A stretch of DNA of 64,000 bases from Alkalihalophilus pseudofirmus (GTDB lineage: Bacteria; Bacillota; Bacilli; Bacillales; Bacillaceae_D): NCBI RefSeq assembly GCF_029094545.1, contig NZ_CP117835.1, positions 414,001 through 478,000 of the forward strand. The letters run 5' to 3'. The translations under genes and the position numbers were made by a program. This document shows positions 26,890 through 34,654 of this stretch, piece after piece (the first letter of the stretch is position 1; each line of letters begins with the position of its first letter). Under the pieces are notes generated by a model, which was not told the DNA's origin, did not search any database, and saw only the letters and a program-made list of their open reading frames with translations.

Positions 26890-27701
26890 AATTAGTCGTG
26901 GATGAGATAGGTATGGAATTAAACAAAAAATCGCTTGTGAAGGACATTAGTTTTCATGTAAATGAAGGGGAATATGTCGGAATCATAGGACCAAACGGCA
27001 GTGGGAAATCAACACTCTTAAAAACAGTCTATCGGGTCTTGGATCCAACTTCTGGTGTGGTGATGCTTGATAATGAAATCCACACTTCTTATTCTAATAA
27101 AGATTTTGCCAGAAAAGTAGCAGTGGTAGGACAAGAGAGTTCAGTCCCTTTTGATTTTTCAGTTGAGGATATTGTTCTTATGGGAAGAAATCCACATAAA
27201 CGGTTTCTTGAACATGAAACCCATATAGATAGGGAGATTGCTAGGGAAGCACTTGAAGATGTTGGGTTGCATGGATACGGGCAGCGAAGCTTTACTACCT
27301 TATCTGGGGGTGAAAAGCAGCGCGTTATTATTGCTAGAGTGATTGCTCAACAGCCTAGCTTTTTTATTTTAGATGAACCTACCAATCATTTAGACGTACA
27401 CCACCAGCTTCATATTCTTGATGTATTAAAGCAGTCTAAGTTGACGGTGCTCACTGCATTGCATGATTTAAATCTAGCAGCCTCTTATTGTGATCGCCTC
27501 TTGGTAATGCAGGATGGTAAGTTAATAGCAAATGGATGTCCAAGCGAAATACTCACAAAGCAGTTATTAAAGGAAGTATTTCAAGTAGACGCTACGATAT
27601 GGACACACCCCATCACAAATAAAGTACAAGTTATGTATGTCTCACAAGTGATGAGGCAGGAGGCATATGAGAAGGAATTGAAAAAATGGCTTCAAAGGTA
27701 A
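26886..27701 (+). CDS. FecE/BtuD-type ABC transporter ATP-binding protein
   Basis: A 271-residue ATPase of the siderophore/cobalamin importer class. Walker A is GPNGSGKSTLL (about 37-47), signature LSGGEKQRVIIAR (about 139-151), Walker B FFILDEPTNHLD (about 157-168), switch ALHDLNLAASYCD (about 193-205). It starts at TTG 26886, overlapping the permease stop by 4 nt and preceded by GGAGGTGAGG. It partners the FecCD-type permease and the downstream binding lipoprotein. Confidence 0.93.
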   Translation: MKLVVDEIGMELNKKSLVKDISFHVNEGEYVGIIGPNGSGKSTLLKTVYRVLDPTSGVVMLDNEIHTSYSNKDFARKVAVVGQESSVPFDFSVEDIVLMGRNPHKRFLEHETHIDREIAREALEDVGLHGYGQRSFTTLSGGEKQRVIIARVIAQQPSFFILDEPTNHLDVHHQLHILDVLKQSKLTVLTALHDLNLAASYCDRLLVMQDGKLIANGCPSEILTKQLLKEVFQVDATIWTHPITNKVQVMYVSQVMRQEAYEKELKKWLQR

Positions 27702-27770
27702 GAGAATTTTAAAAGTTATCGAATTAATAAAGTCTTTGCCGAGTGATTACTTAGGAAGGCAGGAAAAGAA

Positions 27771-28739
27771 ATGAACAATATATTTATTAAAGTCATCGTA
27801 GGGTTGGTGTTAGCATTCATATTAACGGCTTGCACTGAAGCCGAAGAAGCAAATCAAGTCGGGAGTGCAAAAGAATCTTCGCAAAATGAAGTAGTTGAAA
27901 TTGAAAATGGTGATCAGATATTAACCATTTCCGAAGTGCCCGAACGTGCAATAACTTTAAATCAACATGTAATGGAAGTAATGCTAGCTCTTGGGTTAGA
28001 GGATCATATGATTGGAACGGCGTACTTAGATGATGAGGTGATGCCTGAATGGAGAAAAGCGTATGATTCTATTCCGGTATTAGCAGACCAGTACCCCTCT
28101 CAAGAAGTGTTTTTGGATGCTGAGCCGGACTTTGCTTATGCTGGTTGGAGCAGTGCTTTTAATGAAGAAGCTATTGGGTCAATTGAGCAGCTCAAGAGTT
28201 ATGGAATTAACGCTTATCTTCACCAATCCTCTACAAAAGTGGGGCCTGCACTAGAAGATATCTATATGGATATTCGCCATATTGCCAAGATATTTAATGT
28301 GGTTGAGAGGGGAGAGGATTTAATTAGTGAACTAGACAATCAGATTGAACAAATAAAAGAACAAATACCAAGTGACCAACCTAAAAAAAGAGTTTTTGTT
28401 TATGATAGCGGCGATACAGCCGCATTCACTGTAGGTCAGAACTTTTTGAACCAACTGATTACAATGGCAGGTGCGGAAAATATCTTTTCTGATTTAGATA
28501 AAAATTGGGCAGAAGTGAGCTTTGAAGAAGTCGTTCAACGTGATCCAGAAGTGATTATTATTATTGATTATGGTGAAACATCTGCTGAGCAGAAGCGTCA
28601 GCAATTAATGACCCACCCTGCACTGACTGGTGTGACAGCCATTCAAGAAGAAAATTTTATTGTTCTTCCCCTTTCTTCAGCCGCTGAAGGAGTACGAGTA
28701 GCGAAAGCTTTAGAGGTTATCGTTGAAGGGTTGTATTAA
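27771..28739 (+). CDS. Siderophore/cobalamin-type substrate-binding lipoprotein
   Basis: A 322-residue type III (FhuD/BtuF-like) binding protein. The lipoprotein signal ends with LTAC, so C21 is lipidated. Two lobes flank a long helix; family landmarks are VPERAITLNQHVMEVMLALG (first lobe), the PDFAYAGWSSAF turn, and DPEVIIIIDYGET, then LSSAAEGVRVAKALEVI in the second lobe. It lacks a histidine-rich loop of the ZnuA (cluster A-I) kind, so free zinc is unlikely to be the ligand; a chelate or corrinoid is more probable. It is the third component of the transporter, with GGAAGGCAGGAAAAG upstream of the start. Confidence 0.9.
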   Translation: MNNIFIKVIVGLVLAFILTACTEAEEANQVGSAKESSQNEVVEIENGDQILTISEVPERAITLNQHVMEVMLALGLEDHMIGTAYLDDEVMPEWRKAYDSIPVLADQYPSQEVFLDAEPDFAYAGWSSAFNEEAIGSIEQLKSYGINAYLHQSSTKVGPALEDIYMDIRHIAKIFNVVERGEDLISELDNQIEQIKEQIPSDQPKKRVFVYDSGDTAAFTVGQNFLNQLITMAGAENIFSDLDKNWAEVSFEEVVQRDPEVIIIIDYGETSAEQKRQQLMTHPALTGVTAIQEENFIVLPLSSAAEGVRVAKALEVIVEGLY

Positions 28740-28759
28740 AGGAAAACATGCATTATGCT
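28731..28759 (+). promoter_or_regulatory. Possible internal promoter before the SufU paralogue
   Basis: TTGTAT (28731-28736), 17 nt, TATGCT (28754-28759), with Zur box 4 about 10 nt downstream, at the expected start of transcription. Confidence 0.5.
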
Positions 28760-28769
28760 GTTATCTAAA

Positions 28770-28784
28770 TCGTAATTATTACGA
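28770..28784. promoter_or_regulatory. Zur box 4
   Basis: TCGTAATTATTACGA is an exact 7-1-7 inverted repeat of the Zur type. It controls the SufU paralogue and second COG0523 gene. Confidence 0.9.
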
Positions 28785-28813
28785 AATGGGAATTTGTGAA
28801 AGGTGATGATTCT

Positions 28814-29269
28814 ATGTTTCAAGACCTTTATCGTAAAGTGGTAATGGACCATGCGAAGTATCGTCGCAATACAGGGGTGCTAGACGGTGAGCAAGTAAGG
28901 AAGGTGCACTATAAAAACCCGACATGTGGCGATGTTATCACCTTGTATATAGAAACGGATGGTAATCTAGTTAAGGATGTTTCTTATGAGGGAGAAGGCT
29001 GTAGTATTAGTATGGCGTCTTCCTCGAGGATGACAGAGTTAATTAAAGGAAATAGTATTGATTCCATTTCAAAAATGAGAAATGAGTTTGAGCATTTGAT
29101 TCGAAAAGGCAAGCAACAGGATCCTGCAATAGATCTGCAGGATGCGATGTCCTTAGAAGGGGTTCATAAGCTAAGAGCAAGGCATAACTGTGCATTAATG
29201 GCTTGGCAGGCATTAGATAAGCTTTTAAAAGATGAAGAGGGATACCAGGAGATAAAAAGACAACGATGA
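28814..29269 (+). CDS. SufU-family Fe-S scaffold/sulfurtransferase paralogue
   Basis: A 151-residue member of the SufU/IscU family. The residues that bind zinc in B. subtilis SufU are all present: C38 and D40 (PTCGD), C63 (EGCSIS) and C126 (HNCALMAW), in the right order and spacing. SufU takes persulfide sulfur from SufS by a zinc-ligand swap. The normal copy lies in the sufCDSUB operon; this one stands alone behind an exact Zur box. The ATG at 28814 follows AAAGGTGAT; a GTG at 28796 overlaps that site. It is followed after 9 nt by a second COG0523 GTPase, which might supply its zinc. Confidence 0.88.
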   Translation: MFQDLYRKVVMDHAKYRRNTGVLDGEQVRKVHYKNPTCGDVITLYIETDGNLVKDVSYEGEGCSISMASSSRMTELIKGNSIDSISKMRNEFEHLIRKGKQQDPAIDLQDAMSLEGVHKLRARHNCALMAWQALDKLLKDEEGYQEIKRQR

Positions 29270-29278
29270 GGTGGTTTG

Positions 29279-30232
29279 ATGAAGAAAAAAGTAGAGGTCA
29301 TTATACTAAGCGGGTTTTTAGGTAGTGGCAAAAGTACATTACTTTCACGTCTTCTTTCATATGAAAAGAAGAGAGGGCGTAAGGTAGCTGTTCTCATGAA
29401 TGAGCTGGGTAAAGTGAGCATTGACTCTTCTGTTGTTCCTTCAGATATACCTCTAAAAGAAATGCTGAATGGCTGCATTTGCTGTTCCATTCAAGGAGAG
29501 CTAAGCGTCCAATTAAAGGAATTGACCGAAGAACACACATTAGATGTGATTTATATCGAGGCTACTGGTGCCGCTCATCCATTAGATGTACTAGATGCGT
29601 GTACTCATCCTTTACTATCAGCATCCATTCAAATACAAGCTAGCATTTCAGTTGTAAACTCAAAACAATGGTTAGAACAGAAGATGAGTAATATGATGAA
29701 GAAATTGATAACTCATCAAGTGAAATTTGCAGACATTGTGTTAATTAACAAAATTGATCAAATAACCGAAAATGAATTAACAAAGGTAAAAGCCACAATT
29801 GAGAAAGAGAATCCGTCAGCTATAAAACAAGCAGTTACCTTCTCTCAAATGGATATGAACATTCTTCATGATAGGAATAGTCAACTAGGTAAGTTAAGTG
29901 AAAAACAGCGTGACTTCAATACAGATGTTAAAAGTCTTCATTTAAAAACATGTGCGATTCCTATAGAAGGTGCGATAAATCGTATTCAATTAGAAGAATT
30001 TCTAGAAGAGAATCAAGCGCAGCTATTAAGAATGAAAGGCTTTATTAGGCTTACTGATAGTCCTGCAATATACTTATTTAATTATGCATATGGATTTCCT
30101 ATGTATGAAAGGGTGAAATCTGAGGTTCAAGTGAGTCCTGTATTAGTGTGTATTGGCGAGGAGATCATTCAAGAAGAGTTGGAAGAGAAACTCAAAGAAC
30201 GAGGGATAGTAAAGGTATCACAAATTGGTTGA
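29279..30232 (+). CDS. COG0523 GTPase, copy 2
   Basis: A 317-residue G3E GTPase. Walker A GFLGSGKST (12-20), CxCC motif GCICC (65-69), NKID (about 157-160). Unlike the copy at 23952 it has no histidine-rich linker and its sequence differs throughout, so this is not a recent duplicate. It starts at ATG 29279 behind GAGGTGG, 9 nt after the SufU paralogue, and is the last gene of the cluster. A likely task is metal delivery to a client, perhaps the adjacent SufU protein; this is inference from adjacency. Confidence 0.9.
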   Translation: MKKKVEVIILSGFLGSGKSTLLSRLLSYEKKRGRKVAVLMNELGKVSIDSSVVPSDIPLKEMLNGCICCSIQGELSVQLKELTEEHTLDVIYIEATGAAHPLDVLDACTHPLLSASIQIQASISVVNSKQWLEQKMSNMMKKLITHQVKFADIVLINKIDQITENELTKVKATIEKENPSAIKQAVTFSQMDMNILHDRNSQLGKLSEKQRDFNTDVKSLHLKTCAIPIEGAINRIQLEEFLEENQAQLLRMKGFIRLTDSPAIYLFNYAYGFPMYERVKSEVQVSPVLVCIGEEIIQEELEEKLKERGIVKVSQIG

Positions 30233-30237
30233 ATGCG

Positions 30238-30272
30238 GAGCGATTACATTTTAAAAGTAATCGCTCTTTTTT
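30238..30272 (+). terminator. Terminator closing the Zur-box cluster
   Basis: GAGCGATTAC and GTAATCGCTC form a perfect 10-bp stem with T6. Confidence 0.9.
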
Positions 30273-30297
30273 ATTTGTTGGATAAGAGTGCTTGGGT

Positions 30298-30810
30298 TTA
30301 ATATTGACCAGAGCAACTTGAAGAATATGTTCGATTTATCTTATTATCTAGAATGCGAATTAATCCTATCCCGCTTTTTACTAACCAAAAAGTCATGGTA
30401 AGAACAGAGAACGTATACAGGCTGTTCCACCCCTTATGATACTCAACTAAATTTGTATGCTGCTCAAGCCAATCTTCTAACAATGTCATCGGGCCGCTAA
30501 AAAGGAAAACGCTCAAAATAGATAAGAGCGGCTTCATTTTATAGGTGAATTGGTTATAGATCACACATGATAACGGGAATAAGATATATAAAAATACAAT
30601 GTTAGAATCAAATAATTTTGGGAAATAACGATTTGGGTACTTTACATATTTTCTCTTGATAACAGGGCCATCGATTAAAGTAGAAACAAGCGTCTTAATA
30701 AAGAAAATAAGAAACCAGTCCTTGGAATCGCCTTTTCTTCTTAATAAAACAAAAATAGTTGTCCCTAGACCAAGCAGGGTTAGTATATTTAATATATGTC
30801 GATCTTTCAT
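30298..30810 (-). CDS. CBO0543-family membrane protein
   Basis: A 170-residue integral membrane protein with about five helices. The family landmarks are visible: the region KYPNRYFPKLFDSNIVFLYI (about 57-76), FPLSCVIYNQFTY and SGPMTLLEDWLEQHTNLVEY (about 105-124), then GWNSLYTF. CBO0543 proteins are common in Bacillus and clostridia and have no known function. It is transcribed divergently from the gene at 30942 and converges on the Zur-cluster terminator. Confidence 0.82.
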   Translation of the reverse strand: MKDRHILNILTLLGLGTTIFVLLRRKGDSKDWFLIFFIKTLVSTLIDGPVIKRKYVKYPNRYFPKLFDSNIVFLYILFPLSCVIYNQFTYKMKPLLSILSVFLFSGPMTLLEDWLEQHTNLVEYHKGWNSLYTFSVLTMTFWLVKSGIGLIRILDNKINRTYSSSCSGQY

Positions 30811-30941
30811 ATATACACCTCCACATTTATATGATGACCGGTTTCAAATGTATTATGTGACTTTAGTGTAAATCGGACTATATGTAACCTATTTTCTCTA
30901 ATGACCGTCTTATTGGTAACATGAAAAAAGGAGATGCTTAT

Positions 30942-31547
30942 ATGAAAATGACTAAAATAATTATTCTTGCTCTAGCTGTCTTATTGATTGGCGGTACAGC
31001 TGTTGCAACAACATCATTTTTAAATAGTGGATCAAAAGAAGAAGAGCAGGTTCAGCCAGCGTTTATACGTGTAACCGGGATGATTGAAAGCGTAGAAGAA
31101 CGTGATGGAACCTTATACTATTTGATTAATGAAGGGCAGGATGAAACAAGCTATATCATTGTTTCCTCTGACACTGCTGTATTCGACAATACGGGGGACG
31201 TTACAGAGCTTGAGCCAGGTGGTGAGATAACAGCTTACACCTATGCGAATAAGCCAATGCCGCTTATTTATCCGCCGCAGTACAGCCCAGAAGTTGTTAT
31301 TGTTGATACGGACCTAATGGGGAGTGCGGCAGTCGGGACATTTAATGACGAGTTAGTTGATGAAACCTTGTCGTTGAAATTGAATGTAAGTGAAGAGACG
31401 GAGCTGTCAAGTCTCACAGGGAAAGATGTGGGGGTTGAAGACCTGGCAGGGCAAGATTTGCTTGTCTTTTACTCCATCACCACAAAGAGTATTCCAGCGC
31501 AAACAACTCCGGAAAGAATTATTGTGCTGGACGGGGAGGAATCTTAA
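30942..31547 (+). CDS. Exported or membrane-anchored protein of unknown function
   Basis: A 201-residue protein with an N-terminal signal or anchor (MKMTKIIILALAVLLIGGTA, then VATTSF) and an extracytoplasmic remainder. The segment FIRVTGMIESVEERDGTLYY (about 45-64), then YIIVSSDTAVFDNTG, resembles the beta-barrel of exported Bacillus proteins that modulate surface or spore processes, but I cannot assign a family. The ATG at 30942 is chosen because AAAGGAGATG lies directly upstream; the first ATG (30921) overlaps that site. Confidence 0.72.
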   Translation: MKMTKIIILALAVLLIGGTAVATTSFLNSGSKEEEQVQPAFIRVTGMIESVEERDGTLYYLINEGQDETSYIIVSSDTAVFDNTGDVTELEPGGEITAYTYANKPMPLIYPPQYSPEVVIVDTDLMGSAAVGTFNDELVDETLSLKLNVSEETELSSLTGKDVGVEDLAGQDLLVFYSITTKSIPAQTTPERIIVLDGEES

Positions 31548-31589
31548 GAGCAGGAGAGGAAAGGGAGGCAGGCGTCTGTGTGAGCATTT

Positions 31590-31776
31590 AATTGTATACT
31601 TTAGGACCATTTATGCGCCGGTGTGAGAGGTGATTGCGCTCATCTATCGTACGATTGCGTCGGTTGCGAGAAGAATTGCGCCGATTTCCTTTAATTGCGC
31701 CGCTTCAAACGCTATATGTGTCAGTGTTCAGGACAATTATATTCATTTGCAGAGCAATTGCGTCACTTCACCCGGC
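31590..31776 (+). repeat. Dispersed intergenic element of 21-nt units, copy A1
   Basis: Nine degenerate units, consensus AATTGCGTC-N12, start at 31590, 31611, 31632, 31653, 31674, 31693, 31714, 31735 and 31756. The spacings are 21-21-21-21-19-21-21-21. The eighth unit has the variant AATTATATTC. It lies between the convergent genes at 30942 and glnS. The copy at 40693 has exactly the same spacing pattern. Two or three open frames cross it but have no ribosome binding sites. The rest of the gap up to 31796 shows nothing else. Confidence 0.85.
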
Positions 31777-31795
31777 ACACTTCCTCCCCGCACAG

Positions 31796-31834
31796 ACGAA
31801 AGAAGCTGCTCCCGCCAAATGCGGAGCAGCTTCT
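31796..31834 (-). terminator. Terminator after glnS
   Basis: On the minus strand AGAAGCTGCTCCGC pairs with GCGGGAGCAGCTTCT with one bulged base, followed by a T-rich stretch. Confidence 0.65.
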
Positions 31835-31840
31835 ACTAGT

Positions 31841-33520
31841 TTAAAGCTTAAATGAACTCTTCAATGAGACAATTAAGTTAAATACTGGATTGTCTTTTGT
31901 TGTTTCTTTTGGATCGACGTTGAAGTAGCCGTGTCTGAAGAATTGGAACTTGTCTTGCGGGCTGACTTCTTTCATGTTCGGTTCAACGAAGCCTTTTAAC
32001 ACTTCTAGAGAGTTTGGATTTACTTGGTCTAGGAATGTTTTTTCTGCAGCAGCTGGCTCTGTTGTATCTTCTTCCAGCTCTTCAGGATCTTCATTTAGTA
32101 ATAGCGGTTCATATAAGCGGAACTCTGCAGGTACAGCTTGAGTTGCTTCGACCCAGTGAAGGGTTCCTTTTACTTTACGGCCGGTGAAGCCTGACCCACT
32201 CTTTGTTTCAGGGTCATACGTACAGTGGATTTCAACAACATTTCCATCTTCATCTTTAATCACGTCTTCACATTTAATGAAGTACGCATGCTTTAGACGA
32301 ACCTCGTTGCCTGGGAAGAGACGGAAGTATTTCTTAGGAGGGTTCTCCATGAAATCTTCTTGCTCGATATAAATTTCTCTTGAGAATGGGATTTGTCTTG
32401 TGCCCATTTCAGGATTTTCTGGATTGATTTCCGCCTCAAGCATTTCTACTTGTCCTTCTGGATAGTTCGTAATCACAACTTTTAATGGACGCAAGATTCC
32501 CATTGTGCGAGGAGCCTTCATTTTTAAGTCTTCACGTACAAAGTAATCAAGCATTTGTGAGTCGACAGCACCTGATCCTTTTGAGACACCCGTTTCACGT
32601 ACAAATGTGCGGATCGCTTCAGGTGTATAACCTCTTCTTCTAAGACCAGAAACCGTCGGCATGCGAGGATCATCCCATCCGTCTACAAAACCTTCGTCCA
32701 CAAGCTGCTTTAATTTACGTTTACTCATCACAGCATTCGTAATATTTAAGCGGCCGAATTCGATTTGCTGCGGAACGCTTTCTGTTTCACATTCACGGAC
32801 AATCCAGTCATACAGCGGGCGTTGATCTTCAAACTCCGTCGTACAGATTGAATGCGTCACATCTTCAATCGCATCTTCAAGCGGGTGAGCAAAAGCATAC
32901 ATTGGGTAAATGCACCACTCATCCCCTGTATTATGGTGTGTCGTATGTGAAATACGATAAATCACCGGGTCTCTTAAGTTAATGTTAGGAGAGCTCATAT
33001 CAATCTTCGCTCGTAACACTTTCTCTCCGTTGCCAAATTCACCTTTACGCATACGCTCAAATAAATCGAGGTTTTCCTCAATAGAACGGTCACGGTAGGG
33101 GCTGTCTTTTCCAGGCTCAGTTAATGTGCCGCGGTATTCACGGATTTCATCTGCTGAGAGATCATCTACATAAGCTTTACCTTTTTTAATAAGAAGCACT
33201 GCTTTTTCATACATCTCTTGGAAGTAATTTGAAGCGAAAAAGAGGCCGTCCCAGTCATAGCCAAGCCATTTTACATCTTCTTTGATGGCATGAACATATT
33301 CAGAATCCTCTTTAAGAGGGTTCGTGTCATCAAAGCGCAGATTGGTTTTTCCGTTAAATTCATCTGCAAGGTCAAAGTTAATAACGATTGATTTTGCATG
33401 TCCAATATGTAAATAGCCGTTTGGTTCTGGTGGGAAACGAGTCGTCACATGAGTGCGTTTGCCGGACTCTAAGTCTTCTTTTATGATGTTTCGAATAAAA
33501 TTGGAAGAAGTATGTTCCAT
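31841..33520 (-). CDS. glnS: Glutaminyl-tRNA synthetase
   Basis: Class I synthetase charging tRNA(Gln) directly with glutamine. 559 residues, close to the E. coli enzyme. [15 protein letters not shown] (30-44) contains [14 protein letters not shown] near residue 266 is the KMSKS-type motif in the GlnRS form; RFDDTNP and the two C-terminal beta-barrel anticodon-binding domains (from about 340) are present. No YqeY-like C-terminal extension as in Deinococcus. The ATG at 33520 gives the family N-terminus; the frame extends 19 codons further without support. Most Bacillus use only GatCAB, which is also present at the start of this window. Confidence 0.95.
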   Translation of the reverse strand: MEHTSSNFIRNIIKEDLESGKRTHVTTRFPPEPNGYLHIGHAKSIVINFDLADEFNGKTNLRFDDTNPLKEDSEYVHAIKEDVKWLGYDWDGLFFASNYFQEMYEKAVLLIKKGKAYVDDLSADEIREYRGTLTEPGKDSPYRDRSIEENLDLFERMRKGEFGNGEKVLRAKIDMSSPNINLRDPVIYRISHTTHHNTGDEWCIYPMYAFAHPLEDAIEDVTHSICTTEFEDQRPLYDWIVRECETESVPQQIEFGRLNITNAVMSKRKLKQLVDEGFVDGWDDPRMPTVSGLRRRGYTPEAIRTFVRETGVSKGSGAVDSQMLDYFVREDLKMKAPRTMGILRPLKVVITNYPEGQVEMLEAEINPENPEMGTRQIPFSREIYIEQEDFMENPPKKYFRLFPGNEVRLKHAYFIKCEDVIKDEDGNVVEIHCTYDPETKSGSGFTGRKVKGTLHWVEATQAVPAEFRLYEPLLLNEDPEELEEDTTEPAAAEKTFLDQVNPNSLEVLKGFVEPNMKEVSPQDKFQFFRHGYFNVDPKETTKDNPVFNLIVSLKSSFKL

Positions 33521-33587
33521 ATTTTTCACGCCTTTTCTTAGATTGAATTGTGTATAGAATGTTTTTCCATCATACATCGTTTAATAG

Positions 33588-33622
33588 AGAATATTGTATC
33601 ACAACTCACTGGCGGAACAAAT
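33588..33622 (-). promoter_or_regulatory. Possible sigma-A promoter of glnS
   Basis: Read on the minus strand: TTGTTC, 16 nt, TACAAT, about 70 nt upstream of the glnS start. No T-box leader (no AGGGTGGNACCGCG-type antiterminator) is visible. Confidence 0.45.
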
Positions 33623-33635
33623 GCCAGGCTTTTTA

Positions 33636-33694
33636 TTTAACAGGGTTTTCACCGTTTTTTAGTGAAGTAGAGTGGTTTATGGTGCCCTGTTAAA
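33636..33694. repeat. Long-armed inverted repeat between divergent genes
   Basis: TTTAACAGGG (33636-33645) and CCCTGTTAAA (33685-33694) are perfectly complementary, 39 nt apart; CACC and GGTG just inside can extend the stem. No T tail follows on either strand, so it is not a terminator. It sits upstream of both glnS and the gene at 33788, where an operator for both would be. Confidence 0.6.
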
Positions 33695-33787
33695 AAAACG
33701 ATTATGCAATCACTCCATTAAAAGTAGCAAACTTCCATTTTGCCCATAGGATAGGGATAGGAGTCTAGGGAAAGTGAGGCGTATGCG

Positions 33788-34513
33788 ATGTATTATACAA
33801 GGGTTTCAAATGGCCAGCCGCAAGTGATTGCTTATGCACAAGGGGATGTGACCGGAGACGGGGTGCTAGATCAAGTTTATTTAACAGGAATACAAACACC
33901 AGATAGTCCTTTTGTACAAAACATCACCTTAGTTGTGCAAGACGGGAATACAGGCTACATGTCCAGTGTCGCGCTTAGTGACAATACGGGTTACGATCCG
34001 ACTTTGTTTTTAGGGGATTTTAGCGGTAATGGTGTAGATGATATTATGATCAGCATTAACACAGGCGGCAGCGGGGCCATTATGTATCATTATATTTATT
34101 CATACTTAGATAACATGGCTCAGCTGATGTTTGATTTTAATGTTTATAATGATGAGTATCAGTATGAAGTCACATATCAAGATTATTATAAAGTAGAAGT
34201 AATCAGTCAAAAGAACAATATGAAATACATGATTGATATTTCGACCAGGGACAGCGAGTATTTAGATGAAATTTATGATCAGAATGGCCAGCTGATTAGT
34301 CCGATAAGCGGATTTGTTAACCCATTGAGCGGACTGTATCCGGTTGATTTTGATTCGAACGGTGTATATGAACTGTTGGCTTATCAGAAAATTGCTGGAA
34401 GATATAATGCAGATGGTCTTGGCTATATGTTAAATACGTTAGGCTGGCAAGGGGATGGCTTTAATCTTCAAAATCAAAATGTAGCCATTTGGGGTACGGA
34501 AAACATTGAGTAA
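33788..34513 (+). CDS. FG-GAP/VCBS-like repeat protein
   Basis: A 241-residue protein with three Asp-rich calcium-loop-like motifs typical of FG-GAP/VCBS beta-propeller repeats: GDVTGDGVLDQVYL (about 19-32), GDFSGNGVDDIMIS (about 77-90) and VDFDSNGVYELLAY (about 187-200). It has no signal peptide and starts MYYTRVSNGQPQVIAYAQGD. Relatives in Bacillus are annotated only as hypothetical; some are linked to spores. The start follows AGTGAGGCG. It is a single gene diverging from glnS. Confidence 0.75.
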   Translation: MYYTRVSNGQPQVIAYAQGDVTGDGVLDQVYLTGIQTPDSPFVQNITLVVQDGNTGYMSSVALSDNTGYDPTLFLGDFSGNGVDDIMISINTGGSGAIMYHYIYSYLDNMAQLMFDFNVYNDEYQYEVTYQDYYKVEVISQKNNMKYMIDISTRDSEYLDEIYDQNGQLISPISGFVNPLSGLYPVDFDSNGVYELLAYQKIAGRYNADGLGYMLNTLGWQGDGFNLQNQNVAIWGTENIE

Positions 34514-34654
34514 AGGGCAGAATGTCTGTCCTTTTTGTGCTTTTAAAAGAGGTATATAGAGTGGTTTAACGTGTTTCGTTAAAAAACTTAGGGTATAGTA
34601 AGGGAAAAGAAGAGACATTCTGACTAACTAAACCTTCAAATAAAGGAGTTCTTT

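Noticed and set aside
31590-31776. The 21-nt arrays as CRISPR arrays
   Set aside because: Units are degenerate, not identical; there are no spacer-like unique segments of 30-40 nt and no cas genes in the window.
31390-31839. Overlapping plus-strand frames after the gene at 30942
   Set aside because: They are translations of its 3' end and of repeat A1, with no ribosome binding sites; their repetitive peptide text comes from the 21-nt units.
33521-33780. T-box leader for glnS
   Set aside because: No specifier hairpin, no AGGGTGGNACCGCG-type antiterminator and no terminator found on the minus strand.
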